From Pseudoxanthomonas sp. (GTDB taxonomy: Bacteria; Pseudomonadota; Gammaproteobacteria; Xanthomonadales; Xanthomonadaceae), in assembly GCF_024710765.1 (NCBI RefSeq), contig NZ_JANJUE010000123.1, positions 81,005 to 113,140 of the forward strand: 32,136 nucleotides of DNA, read 5' to 3'. The position numbers were made by a program, and so were the translations under genes. The notes beneath the pieces are model-generated. The model was given only the letters and a program-made list of their open reading frames with translations. It was not told where the DNA came from and searched no databases. Positions 17,183-25,600 of the stretch are shown piece after piece; position 1 is the first letter of the stretch, and each line of letters opens with the position of its first letter.

Positions 17183-17183
17183 C

Positions 17184-17212
17184 GTCCGCCGGGCGCAACG
17201 CCCCCGGCGGAC
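17184..17212. terminator. Strong hairpin between convergent sugar dehydrogenase and ohr
   Basis: Perfect 10-bp inverted repeat GTCCGCCGGG (17184-17193) / CCCGGCGGAC (17203-17212) with a 9-nt loop, directly after the dehydrogenase stop and 11 nt before the ohr stop. It could end transcription from both sides, but neither side carries a T-run, so it may rather be a 3'-end stabilising hairpin. Confidence 0.5.
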
Positions 17213-17223
17213 ATCCGCGCGCG

Positions 17224-17652
17224 TCAGTCGACGACCACCAGCCGCACGTCGATGTTGCCGCGGGTGGCGTTGGAGTACGGGCACACCTGGTGCGCCTGCT
17301 GCACCAGCGCCTCGGCCTGCTCGCGCGGCAGGCCCGGCAGGTGGATGCACAGCTCGGCCTCGATGCCGAAACCGCCCGGGATCTGGCCGATGCCGACACT
17401 GCCGTCGATGCGGGTATCCGCCGGCAGCGCGACCTTGGCCTGGCCGGCGACGAACTTCAGCGCGCCGATGAAGCAGGCCGAATAGCCCGCGGCGAACAAC
17501 TGCTCCGGATTGGTGCCGTCGCCGCCGGCGCCGCCGAGTTCGCGCGGGGTGGTGAGCTTCACGTCCAGCACGTTGTCCGAGGAAACGGCGCGGCCGTCGC
17601 GGCCGCCGGTGGCGGTGGCGTGGGCGGTGTAGAGGACTTTCTCGATCGACAT
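17224..17652 (-). CDS. ohr: Ohr, organic hydroperoxide reductase (OsmC family)
   Basis: A 142-residue thiol peroxidase that reduces organic and lipid hydroperoxides in the cytoplasm. The two redox cysteines are Cys60 (in [12 protein letters not shown]) and Cys124 (in [13 protein letters not shown]), and Arg19 lies in the GGRDGR segment; length and order are standard for Ohr. Start is ATG 17652, preceded by GGAG; the frame is open upstream without protein features. It lies downstream of its regulator ohrR on the same strand with its own 111-nt upstream region, which contains an operator-like palindrome. Confidence 0.96.
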   Translation of the reverse strand: MSIEKVLYTAHATATGGRDGRAVSSDNVLDVKLTTPRELGGAGGDGTNPEQLFAAGYSACFIGALKFVAGQAKVALPADTRIDGSVGIGQIPGGFGIEAELCIHLPGLPREQAEALVQQAHQVCPYSNATRGNIDVRLVVVD

Positions 17653-17722
17653 GGGAATCTCCGTGGAGGAAAGTGGCGGCGGATCCGGGCGCCACGACCG
17701 GTAATGAATTTGTCGCGATTCA

Positions 17723-17732
17723 ATCGCGCGAT
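17723..17732 (-). promoter_or_regulatory. Possible OhrR operator before ohr
   Basis: The perfect 10-nt palindrome ATCGCGCGAT sits 70 nt before the ohr ATG. On the minus strand it is framed as AATATCTATCGCGCGATTGA, which resembles the palindrome in the ohrR promoter (AATATAAATAGCGCGCTATT), so both may bind OhrR. Confidence 0.5.
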
Positions 17733-17763
17733 AGATATTGGGTGAAAGCTGATCCGGCATCCT

Positions 17764-18237
17764 TCAGGCGTTCGCCCCCAGGTTGTCGCGCAGGGCCTCC
17801 AGCTGCTTCTTCAACCCGGCAACCTCGCGCGCGTCGCAGCCGGACGCGCACAGCAGCGCTTCGGGAATGGCCTTGGCTTTCTGCTTGAGGGCGCGACCCT
17901 GCGCGGTCAGTTGGATGATCACCTGGCGTTCGTCCTCGCGGGCGCGGGTGCGGGTGATCAGGCCACCCGCCTCCAGCCGCTTCAGCAGGGGCGTCAGCGT
18001 GGCCGAATCCAGGAACAACCGCTCCCCGACCTGCGACACCGTCAGCGCATCGCCTTCCCACAACACCAGCATCACCAGGTACTGCGGATAGGTCAGTCCG
18101 AGCTTGCCCAGCAACTGCCGATACACCTTGTTGAGCGCCAGCTGCGCCGAATACAGGGCAAAGCAGAGCTGGTTGTCCAGCGCCAGGGGATTGGCGGCGG
18201 AACCGGCAGGGGCGGTGGACGTGGCGCGTGGACTCAT
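17764..18237 (-). CDS. ohrR: OhrR, MarR-family organic-peroxide-sensing repressor
   Basis: A 157-residue MarR-type winged-helix regulator. The reactive cysteine expected for OhrR is Cys25 in [19 protein letters not shown], followed by [16 protein letters not shown], the recognition region [25 protein letters not shown], and the wing [17 protein letters not shown]. Oxidation of the cysteine by organic peroxide is known to release the repressor and induce ohr. The start MSPRAT at 18237 is favoured over an ATG 12 codons upstream because that ATG lies inside the -35/operator region. No ribosome site is present; promoter spacing suggests a leaderless message. Confidence 0.93.
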   Translation of the reverse strand: MSPRATSTAPAGSAANPLALDNQLCFALYSAQLALNKVYRQLLGKLGLTYPQYLVMLVLWEGDALTVSQVGERLFLDSATLTPLLKRLEAGGLITRTRAREDERQVIIQLTAQGRALKQKAKAIPEALLCASGCDAREVAGLKKQLEALRDNLGANA

Positions 18238-18244
18238 GGCGCGC

Positions 18245-18273
18245 AATATAAATAGCGCGCTATTTAATTGCAA
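18245..18273 (-). promoter_or_regulatory. ohrR promoter with palindromic operator in the spacer
   Basis: Minus strand: -35 TTGCAA (18268-18273), a 17-nt spacer, and -10 TATATT (18245-18250). The perfect 16-nt palindrome AAATAGCGCGCTATTT (18250-18265) fills the spacer and touches the -10. Only 7 nt separate the -10 from the ATG, so transcription should start at or within a base or two of the A of the start codon. Confidence 0.75.
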
Positions 18274-18310
18274 GCATCCCGATGGAACGCTGTGTCACCT
18301 GGCGTCGGGC

Positions 18311-18823
18311 TCAGGGTTCGGGCAACCGGTAGTCGAATCCGTAGAAATGGCGGCCACCCTCGATGCGGATGCTCATCTGCCCGCTCAGGCCGGCCAGTTC
18401 ACCGGTGCCGGAGTCGGGGACCACCCGCACGCTCAGTTCCGGCTGGCCGCGGTCCATGAAGGCGAAATGCTGCAGCACGAAGGTACCGCGCCGGCCATGC
18501 AGGAGGCCATCGACGCGCTCCATCGCGACATAGCCGGCCGAGCCGCGCACTTCCGTCATCACCGCCAGCATCTCGCCCAGGCTGCCCGCCTCCAGATCGC
18601 CCCGGAAAGTCTTGTCGATGGTCTGCCGGCCCAACCGGGCGGCCTCGATGCCGGCAGCGGCGGGCTGCGGGCTCAGCTTCACGTCGAATTCGCCCTGTGC
18701 GTGTCGGGTCATGGCGGTGTCCTCGGGGATGATCCGGAAATCGGAAGGGTGAGGGGGCAACGCGGTGGACGCGGCGCTCCACAAGGTCGCCATGATGGCG
18801 GTGCGGATGAGATGTCGCCACAT
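18311..18823 (-). CDS. DUF3224 protein with putative signal peptide
   Basis: A 170-residue protein whose C-terminal ~130 residues match the DUF3224 pattern: GEFDVKLSPQP at the start, a KTFRGDLEAGSLGEML block, GSAGYVAMERV, GRRGTFVLQH and VVPDSGTGELAGLSG. The family has a small beta-barrel-like fold and no settled function. From ATG 18823 (GGGAG upstream) the protein opens with a signal-peptide-like segment ending ASTA near residue 21. A second in-frame ATG at 18712 also has a ribosome site (GAGG) and would give the usual cytosolic length of 133 residues. It is divergent from the AraC-type gene at 18909, which may regulate it. Confidence 0.82.
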   Translation of the reverse strand: MWRHLIRTAIMATLWSAASTALPPHPSDFRIIPEDTAMTRHAQGEFDVKLSPQPAAAGIEAARLGRQTIDKTFRGDLEAGSLGEMLAVMTEVRGSAGYVAMERVDGLLHGRRGTFVLQHFAFMDRGQPELSVRVVPDSGTGELAGLSGQMSIRIEGGRHFYGFDYRLPEP

Positions 18824-18868
18824 GGCAGGCTCCCGTCGCGCCGGACTCGTCGCCGGCGGAGCCATTGC

Positions 18869-18898
18869 AGTACATTGCGGCGCCGGAGGATTGGACAA
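18869..18898 (-). promoter_or_regulatory. Possible promoter of the DUF3224 gene
   Basis: TTGTCC (18893-18898), an 18-nt spacer and TGTACT (18869-18874) on the minus strand match sigma70 boxes at 4/6 each. A start near 18862 would include the ATG at 18823 in the message. Confidence 0.3.
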
Positions 18899-18908
18899 AC
18901 GCGATCGC

Positions 18909-19739
18909 ATGACAGGCCCAGGCATGCCCCCGCCACCGCGTGATCCCGGCAAGCCGCGCGGCGTGCTCCGGCAACGCCTGGATGCGGGCGCGTTCGCGCA
19001 TCAGCGCCGCTTGCCGATCTCCGGGTTGAGCGCCTGGGTCGAGCACTTCTGGCAGGTGGATTGGCGTCTGTCCGGATGCCCGCCACAGCAGCAGGAAACC
19101 CTGCCGCATCCCAGCGTGCACCTGGTGATTGAGCCTGGAGAGGCGGGCATACACGGCGTGCACACCGGACGGTATGTGCGCCAGCTGGCCGGGGACGGCT
19201 ACGCCTTCGGCATCAAGTTCCGGCCCGGTGGATTCCAGCCCTTCCTGCGCGGCGAGGTATCGACGCTCACCAATCGAAGCGTGTCGATCACGTCCGTGCT
19301 GGGCGGGACGAGTGCGACATGGGTGGAAGCGATCCGCGCCGCGCCGGACTTTCCCGCGCGCGTGCTGCTGGCCGAACGGTTCCTGGACGAGCGCCGCCCC
19401 GCGATGGATGCGAAGGTGATGCAGGCGGGGGCCTGCGTGGCGAGGATCGCCGCGGAGCCGGGGATCACTTCGGTAGACCAGCTCATCGGGGAGGGCGACA
19501 CCGGCAAGCGCGCCCTGCAACGCCTGTTCAAGCACTACGTCGGCGTGGGACCGAAATGGGTCATCAACCGCTATCGGCTGCACGAGGCGGTCGCGCGCAT
19601 CCAGGCCGGTGAGGTCATGGATTGGGCGCGCATGGCGCTGGAACTGGGTTATTTCGATCAGGCCCATTTCATCCGCGACTTCCGCGCCCTGGTGGGCATG
19701 ACGCCAGGCGATTTCGCCCGCCGCGAAACGCCGGACTAG
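18909..19739 (+). CDS. AraC-family transcriptional regulator (DUF6597-like N-terminus)
   Basis: A 276-residue regulator. The N-terminal half ([40 protein letters not shown]) resembles the DUF6597 sensory domain found before AraC helix-turn-helix domains. The C-terminal half carries the AraC DNA-binding domain: [44 protein letters not shown] and the GMTPGDFAR end. The start could be ATG 18909 or ATG 18924; longer starts would enter the divergent promoter region. Its target is unknown, but divergence from the DUF3224 gene makes that gene a candidate. Its TAG overlaps the stop of the convergent cca gene in a shared CTAG. Confidence 0.88.
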   Translation: MTGPGMPPPPRDPGKPRGVLRQRLDAGAFAHQRRLPISGLSAWVEHFWQVDWRLSGCPPQQQETLPHPSVHLVIEPGEAGIHGVHTGRYVRQLAGDGYAFGIKFRPGGFQPFLRGEVSTLTNRSVSITSVLGGTSATWVEAIRAAPDFPARVLLAERFLDERRPAMDAKVMQAGACVARIAAEPGITSVDQLIGEGDTGKRALQRLFKHYVGVGPKWVINRYRLHEAVARIQAGEVMDWARMALELGYFDQAHFIRDFRALVGMTPGDFARRETPD

Positions 19740-20974
19740 CCGGCCGCACCCGCCGACTGCCGGGCCGAGGCAATCGCCTGGATGCGCGCGCGCTTGAGTG
19801 CTTCGCCGATCTCCGGGCCGCTCAGGCCAGCCGCCGCGAACCCGCGCGCGTTCACCGCCATCGCCGCCGCATGCAGCCGCACCAGCGCCGGACCCTGCGG
19901 ATAGGCGGCGGCTTCGCTGCCCAACCTGCCGCGTTTGTCGGCTTCGCATACCCGCGCCAGCCGGGGAATGCGTTCGGGACGGCGGAAGGCATCGCAGCGC
20001 GACAGCACCTCGTGGATGGTCGCGTCGCGGAGCTCGTCCAGGCGGTGCACGTTGAGATGTTCGCGACAGGCCATCACCGCCAGATCGCGATGCTCCAGAG
20101 GCACCTTCAGCCGTTCGCACAATGCCAGCACCGGCGCGACACCGCGCTGTTCGTGCATGACGTGGCGCGGCAGTTCCTCCTCCGGCGTGAGCGCCTTGCC
20201 CAGGTCGTGACACAACGCGGCAAAACCGATCAGATCGTCACCCGGCGCCAATCGCGCGGCCATGTCGCTGACCATCTGCTGATGCATGCCGGTGTCCACT
20301 TCGGGATGGAACTCCGCGCGCTGCGGCACGCCGTAGAGCGCATCCACCTCGGGCAGCACACTGGCCAGCGCGCCGGCTTCGCGCAGGGTGGAGAGAAAGG
20401 CCGAGGGCTGCGCCGAGGCCAGCGCCCGGCGCAGTTCCTGCCACACCCGTTCCGGCACCAGCGTGTCCAGTTCGCCGCTGGCCGCCATCTCGCGCATCAG
20501 CGCCATGGTCTCCGGCGCGACGGTGAAACCCAGCGGCGCGAAGCGGGCCATGAAGCGCGCCGCGCGCAGCACCCGCAGCGGATCCTCGACGAAGGCCGGG
20601 CCGACATGGCGCAACACGCGTGCTTCCAGATCCTTCGCGCCGCCGTAAGGATCGACGATGCGGCCGCCCTCATCCTCGGCGATGGCATTGATGGTGAAGT
20701 CGCGACGCTGCAGATCCTCCTCCAGCGTGACCGAGGGATCGGCATCGACTTCGAAACCACGATACCCGCGCCCACGCTTGCGCTCGGTCCGCGCCAGCGC
20801 GTACTCCTCGGCGCTGTCCGGGTGCAGAAACACCGGGAAATCCTGGCCCACCTGCTTGTAGCCCAGGGCGAGCATCTGCGCGGGCGTGGCGCCGACCACG
20901 ACATGGTCGCGATCGCCGGGTTCCATGCCCAGCAACCGGTCGCGCACCGCGCCGCCGACGAGATAGGTCTTCAT
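19736..20974 (-). CDS. cca: Multifunctional CCA-adding tRNA nucleotidyltransferase
   Basis: A 412-residue enzyme that builds and repairs the CCA end of tRNA. The nucleotidyltransferase head shows YLVGGAVRD (4-12) and GDRDHVV with the metal-binding Asp21 and Asp23; [10 protein letters not shown] lies at 90-99, [13 protein letters not shown] near 129-141. An HD phosphohydrolase domain with CHDLGK (His256, Asp257) follows, as in the bacterial multifunctional form; length equals that of E. coli Cca. Start is ATG 20974, because the head motif begins at once; the frame upstream lies within slt. It follows slt by 31 nt on the same strand. Confidence 0.97.
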   Translation of the reverse strand: MKTYLVGGAVRDRLLGMEPGDRDHVVVGATPAQMLALGYKQVGQDFPVFLHPDSAEEYALARTERKRGRGYRGFEVDADPSVTLEEDLQRRDFTINAIAEDEGGRIVDPYGGAKDLEARVLRHVGPAFVEDPLRVLRAARFMARFAPLGFTVAPETMALMREMAASGELDTLVPERVWQELRRALASAQPSAFLSTLREAGALASVLPEVDALYGVPQRAEFHPEVDTGMHQQMVSDMAARLAPGDDLIGFAALCHDLGKALTPEEELPRHVMHEQRGVAPVLALCERLKVPLEHRDLAVMACREHLNVHRLDELRDATIHEVLSRCDAFRRPERIPRLARVCEADKRGRLGSEAAAYPQGPALVRLHAAAMAVNARGFAAAGLSGPEIGEALKRARIQAIASARQSAGAAG

Positions 20975-21005
20975 CCGCGCATGATGCCGGATAGTGGCGA
21001 GGGGA

Positions 21006-22967
21006 TCAGCTCTTGGGCATCCGCGCGTCCGGGCAGGTGAATTCCCGGCGCTTGCCGTCGAGCTTGCCGAGCATGCGGTCGCTGACCGGCAGGGCATTGC
21101 CGTTGAGGCGCCAGTCGTAGATCACGCTGAAGGCGAGGATGCGGGCGACGTACTCGCGGGTTTCCTTGTAGCTGATGGTTTCGATCCAGATGTCCGGATC
21201 GTAGCCGGGACGCTGCGACTGCCAGCGCGCGGTCGGGGTGGGGCCGGCGTTGTAGGCGGCGATGGCGATGTAGGGGACGCCGTACTTGTTTTCCATCTCG
21301 CGCAGATAGGCGGTGCCCAGCGCGATGTTGGTGTCCGAGTCATACAGGCTGGCGGCGCCGCCCCAGGGCAGGCCCAGGCGCTTGGCGGTGGCCGCGCCGG
21401 TGGCGGGCACCACCTGCATCAGGCCCATCGCGTTGGCGCCGGAGCGGGCGCGTGGATTGAACACGCTCTCGGCGCGGATTTCGGCCGCGACCCAGGCCGG
21501 ATCCAGCGCGTGCCGGGCGGCCTCGCGGCGGATGGTCTCGCCGTGGTGCAGCGGGAAGCGCAACTGGTACAGGCGCTGTTCGTCCGGGCGCTTGCCCAGC
21601 GAGAACACCGCGCGATCGAACCAGCCGTTGTCCTGCGCCACTTCCACCGCGATGCGGCGCTGGTTGTCGTCGAACCGCGCCAGCGCGCTATTCCATTCGG
21701 CCACCGCCCAGCCCGAGCGATCCAGTTTCCACAGTTCCATTGCCCGCACGATCGCCGGATCCCGGGCGATGGCGTCCTTGGCCGCCTTGCCGTCGTTGGG
21801 AATCCACGGGCACAGCGCGTAGGGCTGGTTGAGGCGATCGGCGGCGAGGAAGCCATGGAAGGTCGGCGCGCGCGCGGCTTCGCGCAGCAGCAACTGCGCG
21901 GTGGCGTTGTCACCGGTCTTTTCAGCCATGCGCGCCTCGAAGTAGCGCCAGCGCGAATCCTCCCGCTGGGAGGCCGGCATCTTGCGCAGCGCGACCAGCG
22001 CGGCGCGCCAGTCGCCGCGCGCCATCGCTTCGCGCACTCGCCACTCGTGCAGGCGTTGGTCGTAGGCCGATTCCGGTACCTCGTTCAATCGCCGCGCCGA
22101 ATCCGCTTCGTAGGACGCCACCGTCCACAGGGCGATCTGGTAAAGCACGCGACCACGATCGGCTTCGGTCATGCCCAGCGCGCTGGCGTACTGCGGCAAT
22201 TGCGCCTCGGCGGCGCCAGGATTGCGGCTGGCCAGCCTGGCCAGGCCGTAGCTGGCCATGCGCCGGCTGCGATCGGTCTTCGGCCAGTTCAGCGCGCGCG
22301 CGTGCACGGCGTCGATGAAGGCGGCGTAGTCGTTGGCCAGCGCGGCCTCGTCGGCGGGCAGGCCGCGCGCGGCGGTGCGCATCACCGCGGTCTGGCTCTC
22401 GGCGGCGGCGGCATCGATGCGTTCCCAGCGCAATGCCGGCGACAGGCCACCCTTGTTGGCGAGAATGGCGAACACCGGATCGCAGCCGTCCGGCAGTGAT
22501 TTGGCCGCGCCGCGCCACAGGGCCTGGGCATCCTTCGTCCACTGCGCGTCCGCGCGACCGGTGGCCTGGCGCGCATCCAGTTCCGCGCAGCGCAGGGTGG
22601 CGCCGTCGCTGGGCTTCCATGCGGTGAGGAAGGTCGGCCAGTCCTGGCGACGCGCCAGCGACGCCAGCCACAGGGAGCGGAAGTTGTCCGCCACGGCCTG
22701 GCCTTCGTAGCGCTTGAGGAAGGCCTGTGCCCGGGCGGTGGGGAGATTGTCGATGTCGCGGCGGAGCGCGGCCAGTTCCACCCAGCCGTAGATCGGATGC
22801 GATGCCAGCCCCGCGTATTGCGCGGCATTGAACTGGCCGCGTTCGGCGGCTTCCAGCACGGCGCGCAGCTGCGGTCGTTGCGCATCCAGGTTCTGTGCGC
22901 GCGCACTGGTCAGGGGCAGGAGGACGAGTGCGGCAGCGAGTACGATGAGCGAGGTGGGACGGTTCAT
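21006..22967 (-). CDS. slt: Soluble lytic murein transglycosylase
   Basis: A 653-residue periplasmic enzyme that cleaves peptidoglycan to 1,6-anhydro-muropeptides. A signal peptide (about 1-24, ending ARA) is followed by a long alpha-helical superhelix domain and a C-terminal GH23 domain. The catalytic glutamate is Glu500 in [16 protein letters not shown], with [18 protein letters not shown] and [11 protein letters not shown] following, the standard order of the family. Start is ATG 22967, which immediately begins the signal peptide. It is probably transcribed together with cca and is divergent from the TauE/SafE-type gene. Confidence 0.96.
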   Translation of the reverse strand: MNRPTSLIVLAAALVLLPLTSARAQNLDAQRPQLRAVLEAAERGQFNAAQYAGLASHPIYGWVELAALRRDIDNLPTARAQAFLKRYEGQAVADNFRSLWLASLARRQDWPTFLTAWKPSDGATLRCAELDARQATGRADAQWTKDAQALWRGAAKSLPDGCDPVFAILANKGGLSPALRWERIDAAAAESQTAVMRTAARGLPADEAALANDYAAFIDAVHARALNWPKTDRSRRMASYGLARLASRNPGAAEAQLPQYASALGMTEADRGRVLYQIALWTVASYEADSARRLNEVPESAYDQRLHEWRVREAMARGDWRAALVALRKMPASQREDSRWRYFEARMAEKTGDNATAQLLLREAARAPTFHGFLAADRLNQPYALCPWIPNDGKAAKDAIARDPAIVRAMELWKLDRSGWAVAEWNSALARFDDNQRRIAVEVAQDNGWFDRAVFSLGKRPDEQRLYQLRFPLHHGETIRREAARHALDPAWVAAEIRAESVFNPRARSGANAMGLMQVVPATGAATAKRLGLPWGGAASLYDSDTNIALGTAYLREMENKYGVPYIAIAAYNAGPTPTARWQSQRPGYDPDIWIETISYKETREYVARILAFSVIYDWRLNGNALPVSDRMLGKLDGKRREFTCPDARMPKS

Positions 22968-23029
22968 GGCCGGAATATACCCGAGCCGGATGAATGGTCC
23001 TGTGCGTGGCGCGCGTGAGGAGCTTGCGT

Positions 23030-23830
23030 TTGGATCATTTCTGGATATTCCCGCTGCTGGGCGTGGTGGCGGGCGTACTCGCCGGCCTGCTCGGCATTGG
23101 CGGCGGCCTGGTGCTGGTGGCGGCGCTGGTGTGGGTGCTGCCCGGATTCGGCATCCCGGCGGAGGCGGCCATGCACGCGGCGTTGGCGAGTTCCCTGGCC
23201 AGCATCGTGCTGACCGCGACGTCGTCGGCGTACGCGCACCACCGGCGCGGCAGCGTGATGTGGCCGACGGTGGCCTGGATGGTGCCGGGCCTGTTGCTGG
23301 GCGGTTGGCTGGGCAGCGGGCTGGCGGTGTACCTGGACGACGACGTGTTGCGCTGGGTGGTGGCGATCTATTGCCTGATCGCGGGCGCGCAGATGGCATT
23401 CGGCGGCACCCGCAAGGGCGGGGCCGGCGACAGCGCCGCGCCGCCTCGCGGCTGGCCGATGACCGCGGCCGGCACCGGTATCGGTGCGATGTCGGCGGTG
23501 GTCGGCATCGGCGGCGGCAGCATGACCGTGCCGTTGCTGGTGTGGCGGGGCGTCACGCCGGTGCGCGCGGTCGGAACGTCGAGTGCCTGCGGCGTGGCCA
23601 TCGCCATCGGCAGCGCGTTGGGCTATGCCTTGCACGCGCCGGCCGGCGCGCTGCCCGAGCATGCGGTCGGCTACGTGTACCTGCCCGCCGCGATCGGCGT
23701 GGCGGTGGCATCGGTGCTGGCCGCGCCCTGGGGGACACGACTGGCGCACGCCATCGGCGGCACCGCGCTGAAGCGGGTGTTCGCGATTTTCATGGTGGTG
23801 ATGGGCATCAGCATCCTGCTCGCGGGCTGA
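23030..23830 (+). CDS. TauE/SafE (TSUP)-family membrane permease
   Basis: About 266 residues with eight or so hydrophobic segments. The two copies of the family motif are visible, LAGLLGIGGGLVLV near the N-terminus and MSAVVGIGGGSMTVPLL in the middle. TSUP proteins move sulfite, sulfoacetate or related anions, but the substrate of this one is not evident. The start is uncertain: the frame opens at ATG 22994 without a ribosome site, while TTG 23030 has GAGGAG seven bases upstream and directly begins the first membrane segment; I prefer the TTG. It is divergent from slt and convergent with the EEP-fold gene. Confidence 0.88.
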   Translation: MDHFWIFPLLGVVAGVLAGLLGIGGGLVLVAALVWVLPGFGIPAEAAMHAALASSLASIVLTATSSAYAHHRRGSVMWPTVAWMVPGLLLGGWLGSGLAVYLDDDVLRWVVAIYCLIAGAQMAFGGTRKGGAGDSAAPPRGWPMTAAGTGIGAMSAVVGIGGGSMTVPLLVWRGVTPVRAVGTSSACGVAIAIGSALGYALHAPAGALPEHAVGYVYLPAAIGVAVASVLAAPWGTRLAHAIGGTALKRVFAIFMVVMGISILLAG

Positions 23831-23857
23831 TCGCGGGCGGCGGGTGGATGCGGCCGC

Positions 23858-24628
23858 TCAACGCAGGGCTTCGGCGGGAACGTCGATGCTCATTGCCAGG
23901 GCCAGGTGATCCGAATTGGCGGCGGGGACCGCGCGCGCGTCCTCGGCCACCAGCGCCTCGCTGATCAGGATGTGATCGATGGCGCGCTGCGGGCGCCAGC
24001 TGGGGAAGGTCGGAATCCGGTGCTGCGGCGGGCGCAGCCGGGTATGCCGGTACAGCACGTCCATTTCCGGCGTGTCGGGCATGCAGTTGAAGTCGCCCAT
24101 CAGCACCGCGTGCGGATGATCCGACAGCAGTTCGGCGATGAACGACAGTTGCGCGCGGCGGGAATTCGCGCCGAGCGAGAGATGGGCCACCGCCACGGTC
24201 AGGCCTTCATCGCCATCGCCGAAACGCGCCACCAGTACGCCGCGGCCGCTGATGCGGCCGGGGAGCGCGTGATCGGAAACCTCGACCGGCTCCAGCCGGC
24301 TCAACAGGCCGTTGGCGCTGGACGCCACCCGCCCGACGTTGCGGTTGGGCTGGTGGGTCCAGTAATCGAAACCGGCGCGCTCGGCCAGATAGTGGGTCTG
24401 GTTGGTGAAACCCGAGCGCAGGCTGCCCGGATCCGCCTCCTGCAGGCCGACGATGTCGTGCTCGCCAGCCAACTGCGCGATGACGTCGAGACTGCCGCGC
24501 TTGTTGCCGGCCGGCAGCGCGTGCGACCAGCTGCGGGTCACGTAGTCGCTGTAGCGGCGGGTGCTGGAGCCAGCCTGGATGTTGGCGCTGAGCACCCGCA
24601 GCCGGCGCTTGCCGGGCATCGTCGTCAT
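23858..24628 (-). CDS. Endonuclease/exonuclease/phosphatase-fold protein
   Basis: A 256-residue protein with the EEP fold: LRVLSANIQAG at the start, DIVGLQEAD with the metal-binding Glu, HLSLGANSRRAQL, VLMGDFNCMP, and the terminal AIDHILIS and SDHLALAM. No signal peptide is seen, suggesting a cytoplasmic phosphodiesterase or nuclease; the substrate is unknown. Start is ATG 24628; ATG 24619 is also possible. It lies 28 nt after the lipoprotein dsbA on the same strand, so it may be co-transcribed with the dsbA genes. Confidence 0.88.
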   Translation of the reverse strand: MTTMPGKRRLRVLSANIQAGSSTRRYSDYVTRSWSHALPAGNKRGSLDVIAQLAGEHDIVGLQEADPGSLRSGFTNQTHYLAERAGFDYWTHQPNRNVGRVASSANGLLSRLEPVEVSDHALPGRISGRGVLVARFGDGDEGLTVAVAHLSLGANSRRAQLSFIAELLSDHPHAVLMGDFNCMPDTPEMDVLYRHTRLRPPQHRIPTFPSWRPQRAIDHILISEALVAEDARAVPAANSDHLALAMSIDVPAEALR

Positions 24629-24656
24629 GGGGATGCGGAACGGTCGGGATTGCGGC

Positions 24657-25490
24657 TTACTTGGCGGCGCGTTCCTGCGCGATCAAGTGATCGGTGATGC
24701 GCAGCATGTCCTCGAAGCTACGGCCCTTCACCTTGTATTTGCCGTTGACCACCAGGCTGGGCGTGCTGTTGACGCCGGACTGGATGGCGAACTGCTTGCC
24801 GCGGTTGACCTTGGCATTGATGCCGAAGCTGTTCATCAGGCCGAGGAATTCCTTGGCGTCGACGCCATAGCCGGCGTAGAACGCGGCGACCTTGGCCGGA
24901 TCCGGCTTCTTGCCTTCGCCCGGCAGGCTACGCTCGGCGTGGATCTTGGTGAACACCGCGTCATGGGTGCGCTCGACCAGGCCTTTGCTCTCGGCGGCGT
25001 AGTAGGCCTGCGCGTATGGCAGCCATTCCTGGCCAAACGCGACCGGGACATAGGTCAGGCGCACGTCGGCCGGCAGCGTCCGGCGCCACGGCATGATCTG
25101 GGTCTGGAAGCTGGCGCAGGCCGGGCAGACGTAGCCGAACACTTCCACCACTTCGATCTTGCCGTTGAGCGGTGCATACGGCTGGCCATTGGGAATCAGG
25201 TCGTAGTCGACGCCGGCCACCGGTGCCGGACCGGCGGGCGCGGTCGGCGTGGCGGCGTTCGCCGGAGCCGGGGTTTCGGTGGTCGCCGGCGCGGCGCCTT
25301 CCGCGGGCGCGGCGGGGGTTTCCGCAGGTGTGGCGTCGTCGGTGGCCGGTGCCGCCGGTGTTTCCGCGGCCGGCGCGGTGGCGGGGGCGGCGTCGGTGGC
25401 CGGCGGGGTCGCGCCGGGGGCGTTGGTCTGGCCGCAGGCCGCCAGCAGCGGCAGCAGGGCGAGCGTCATCAGGAGCGGACGAAGTTTCAT
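24657..25490 (-). CDS. dsbA: DsbA-family thiol:disulfide oxidoreductase, tethered lipoprotein (CPAC active site)
   Basis: A 277-residue periplasmic disulfide oxidoreductase. A lipobox LAAC places a lipid anchor on Cys19; residues 21-92 are an Ala/Pro/Thr/Glu-rich low-complexity tether. The DsbA domain starts at VDYDLIP, with the redox pair Cys122/Cys125 in GYVCPACASF and the cis-proline in NSTPSLVV (Thr243-Pro244). The active site reads CPAC instead of the CPHC of E. coli DsbA, which should alter redox potential. Start at ATG 25490, which begins the signal peptide; the frame upstream has no features. It is the second of two dsbA genes, 110 nt after the first. Confidence 0.93.
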   Translation of the reverse strand: MKLRPLLMTLALLPLLAACGQTNAPGATPPATDAAPATAPAAETPAAPATDDATPAETPAAPAEGAAPATTETPAPANAATPTAPAGPAPVAGVDYDLIPNGQPYAPLNGKIEVVEVFGYVCPACASFQTQIMPWRRTLPADVRLTYVPVAFGQEWLPYAQAYYAAESKGLVERTHDAVFTKIHAERSLPGEGKKPDPAKVAAFYAGYGVDAKEFLGLMNSFGINAKVNRGKQFAIQSGVNSTPSLVVNGKYKVKGRSFEDMLRITDHLIAQERAAK

Positions 25491-25600
25491 GGCACTGACT
25501 CCAGCATGGAAAAAGTTCGTGGGCGGACGATGACGTCCGCGAAGGGACTGCACATTCTCTGCCGCGGGCGAAGTGGTGTCACCCATCGTCCGCGATGGAT

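Noticed and set aside
25523-25540. GCGGAC...GTCCGC repeat between the two dsbA genes as a terminator
   Set aside because: The stem is only six bp and the T-run of the minus strand lies about nine bases away, so termination here is not convincing.
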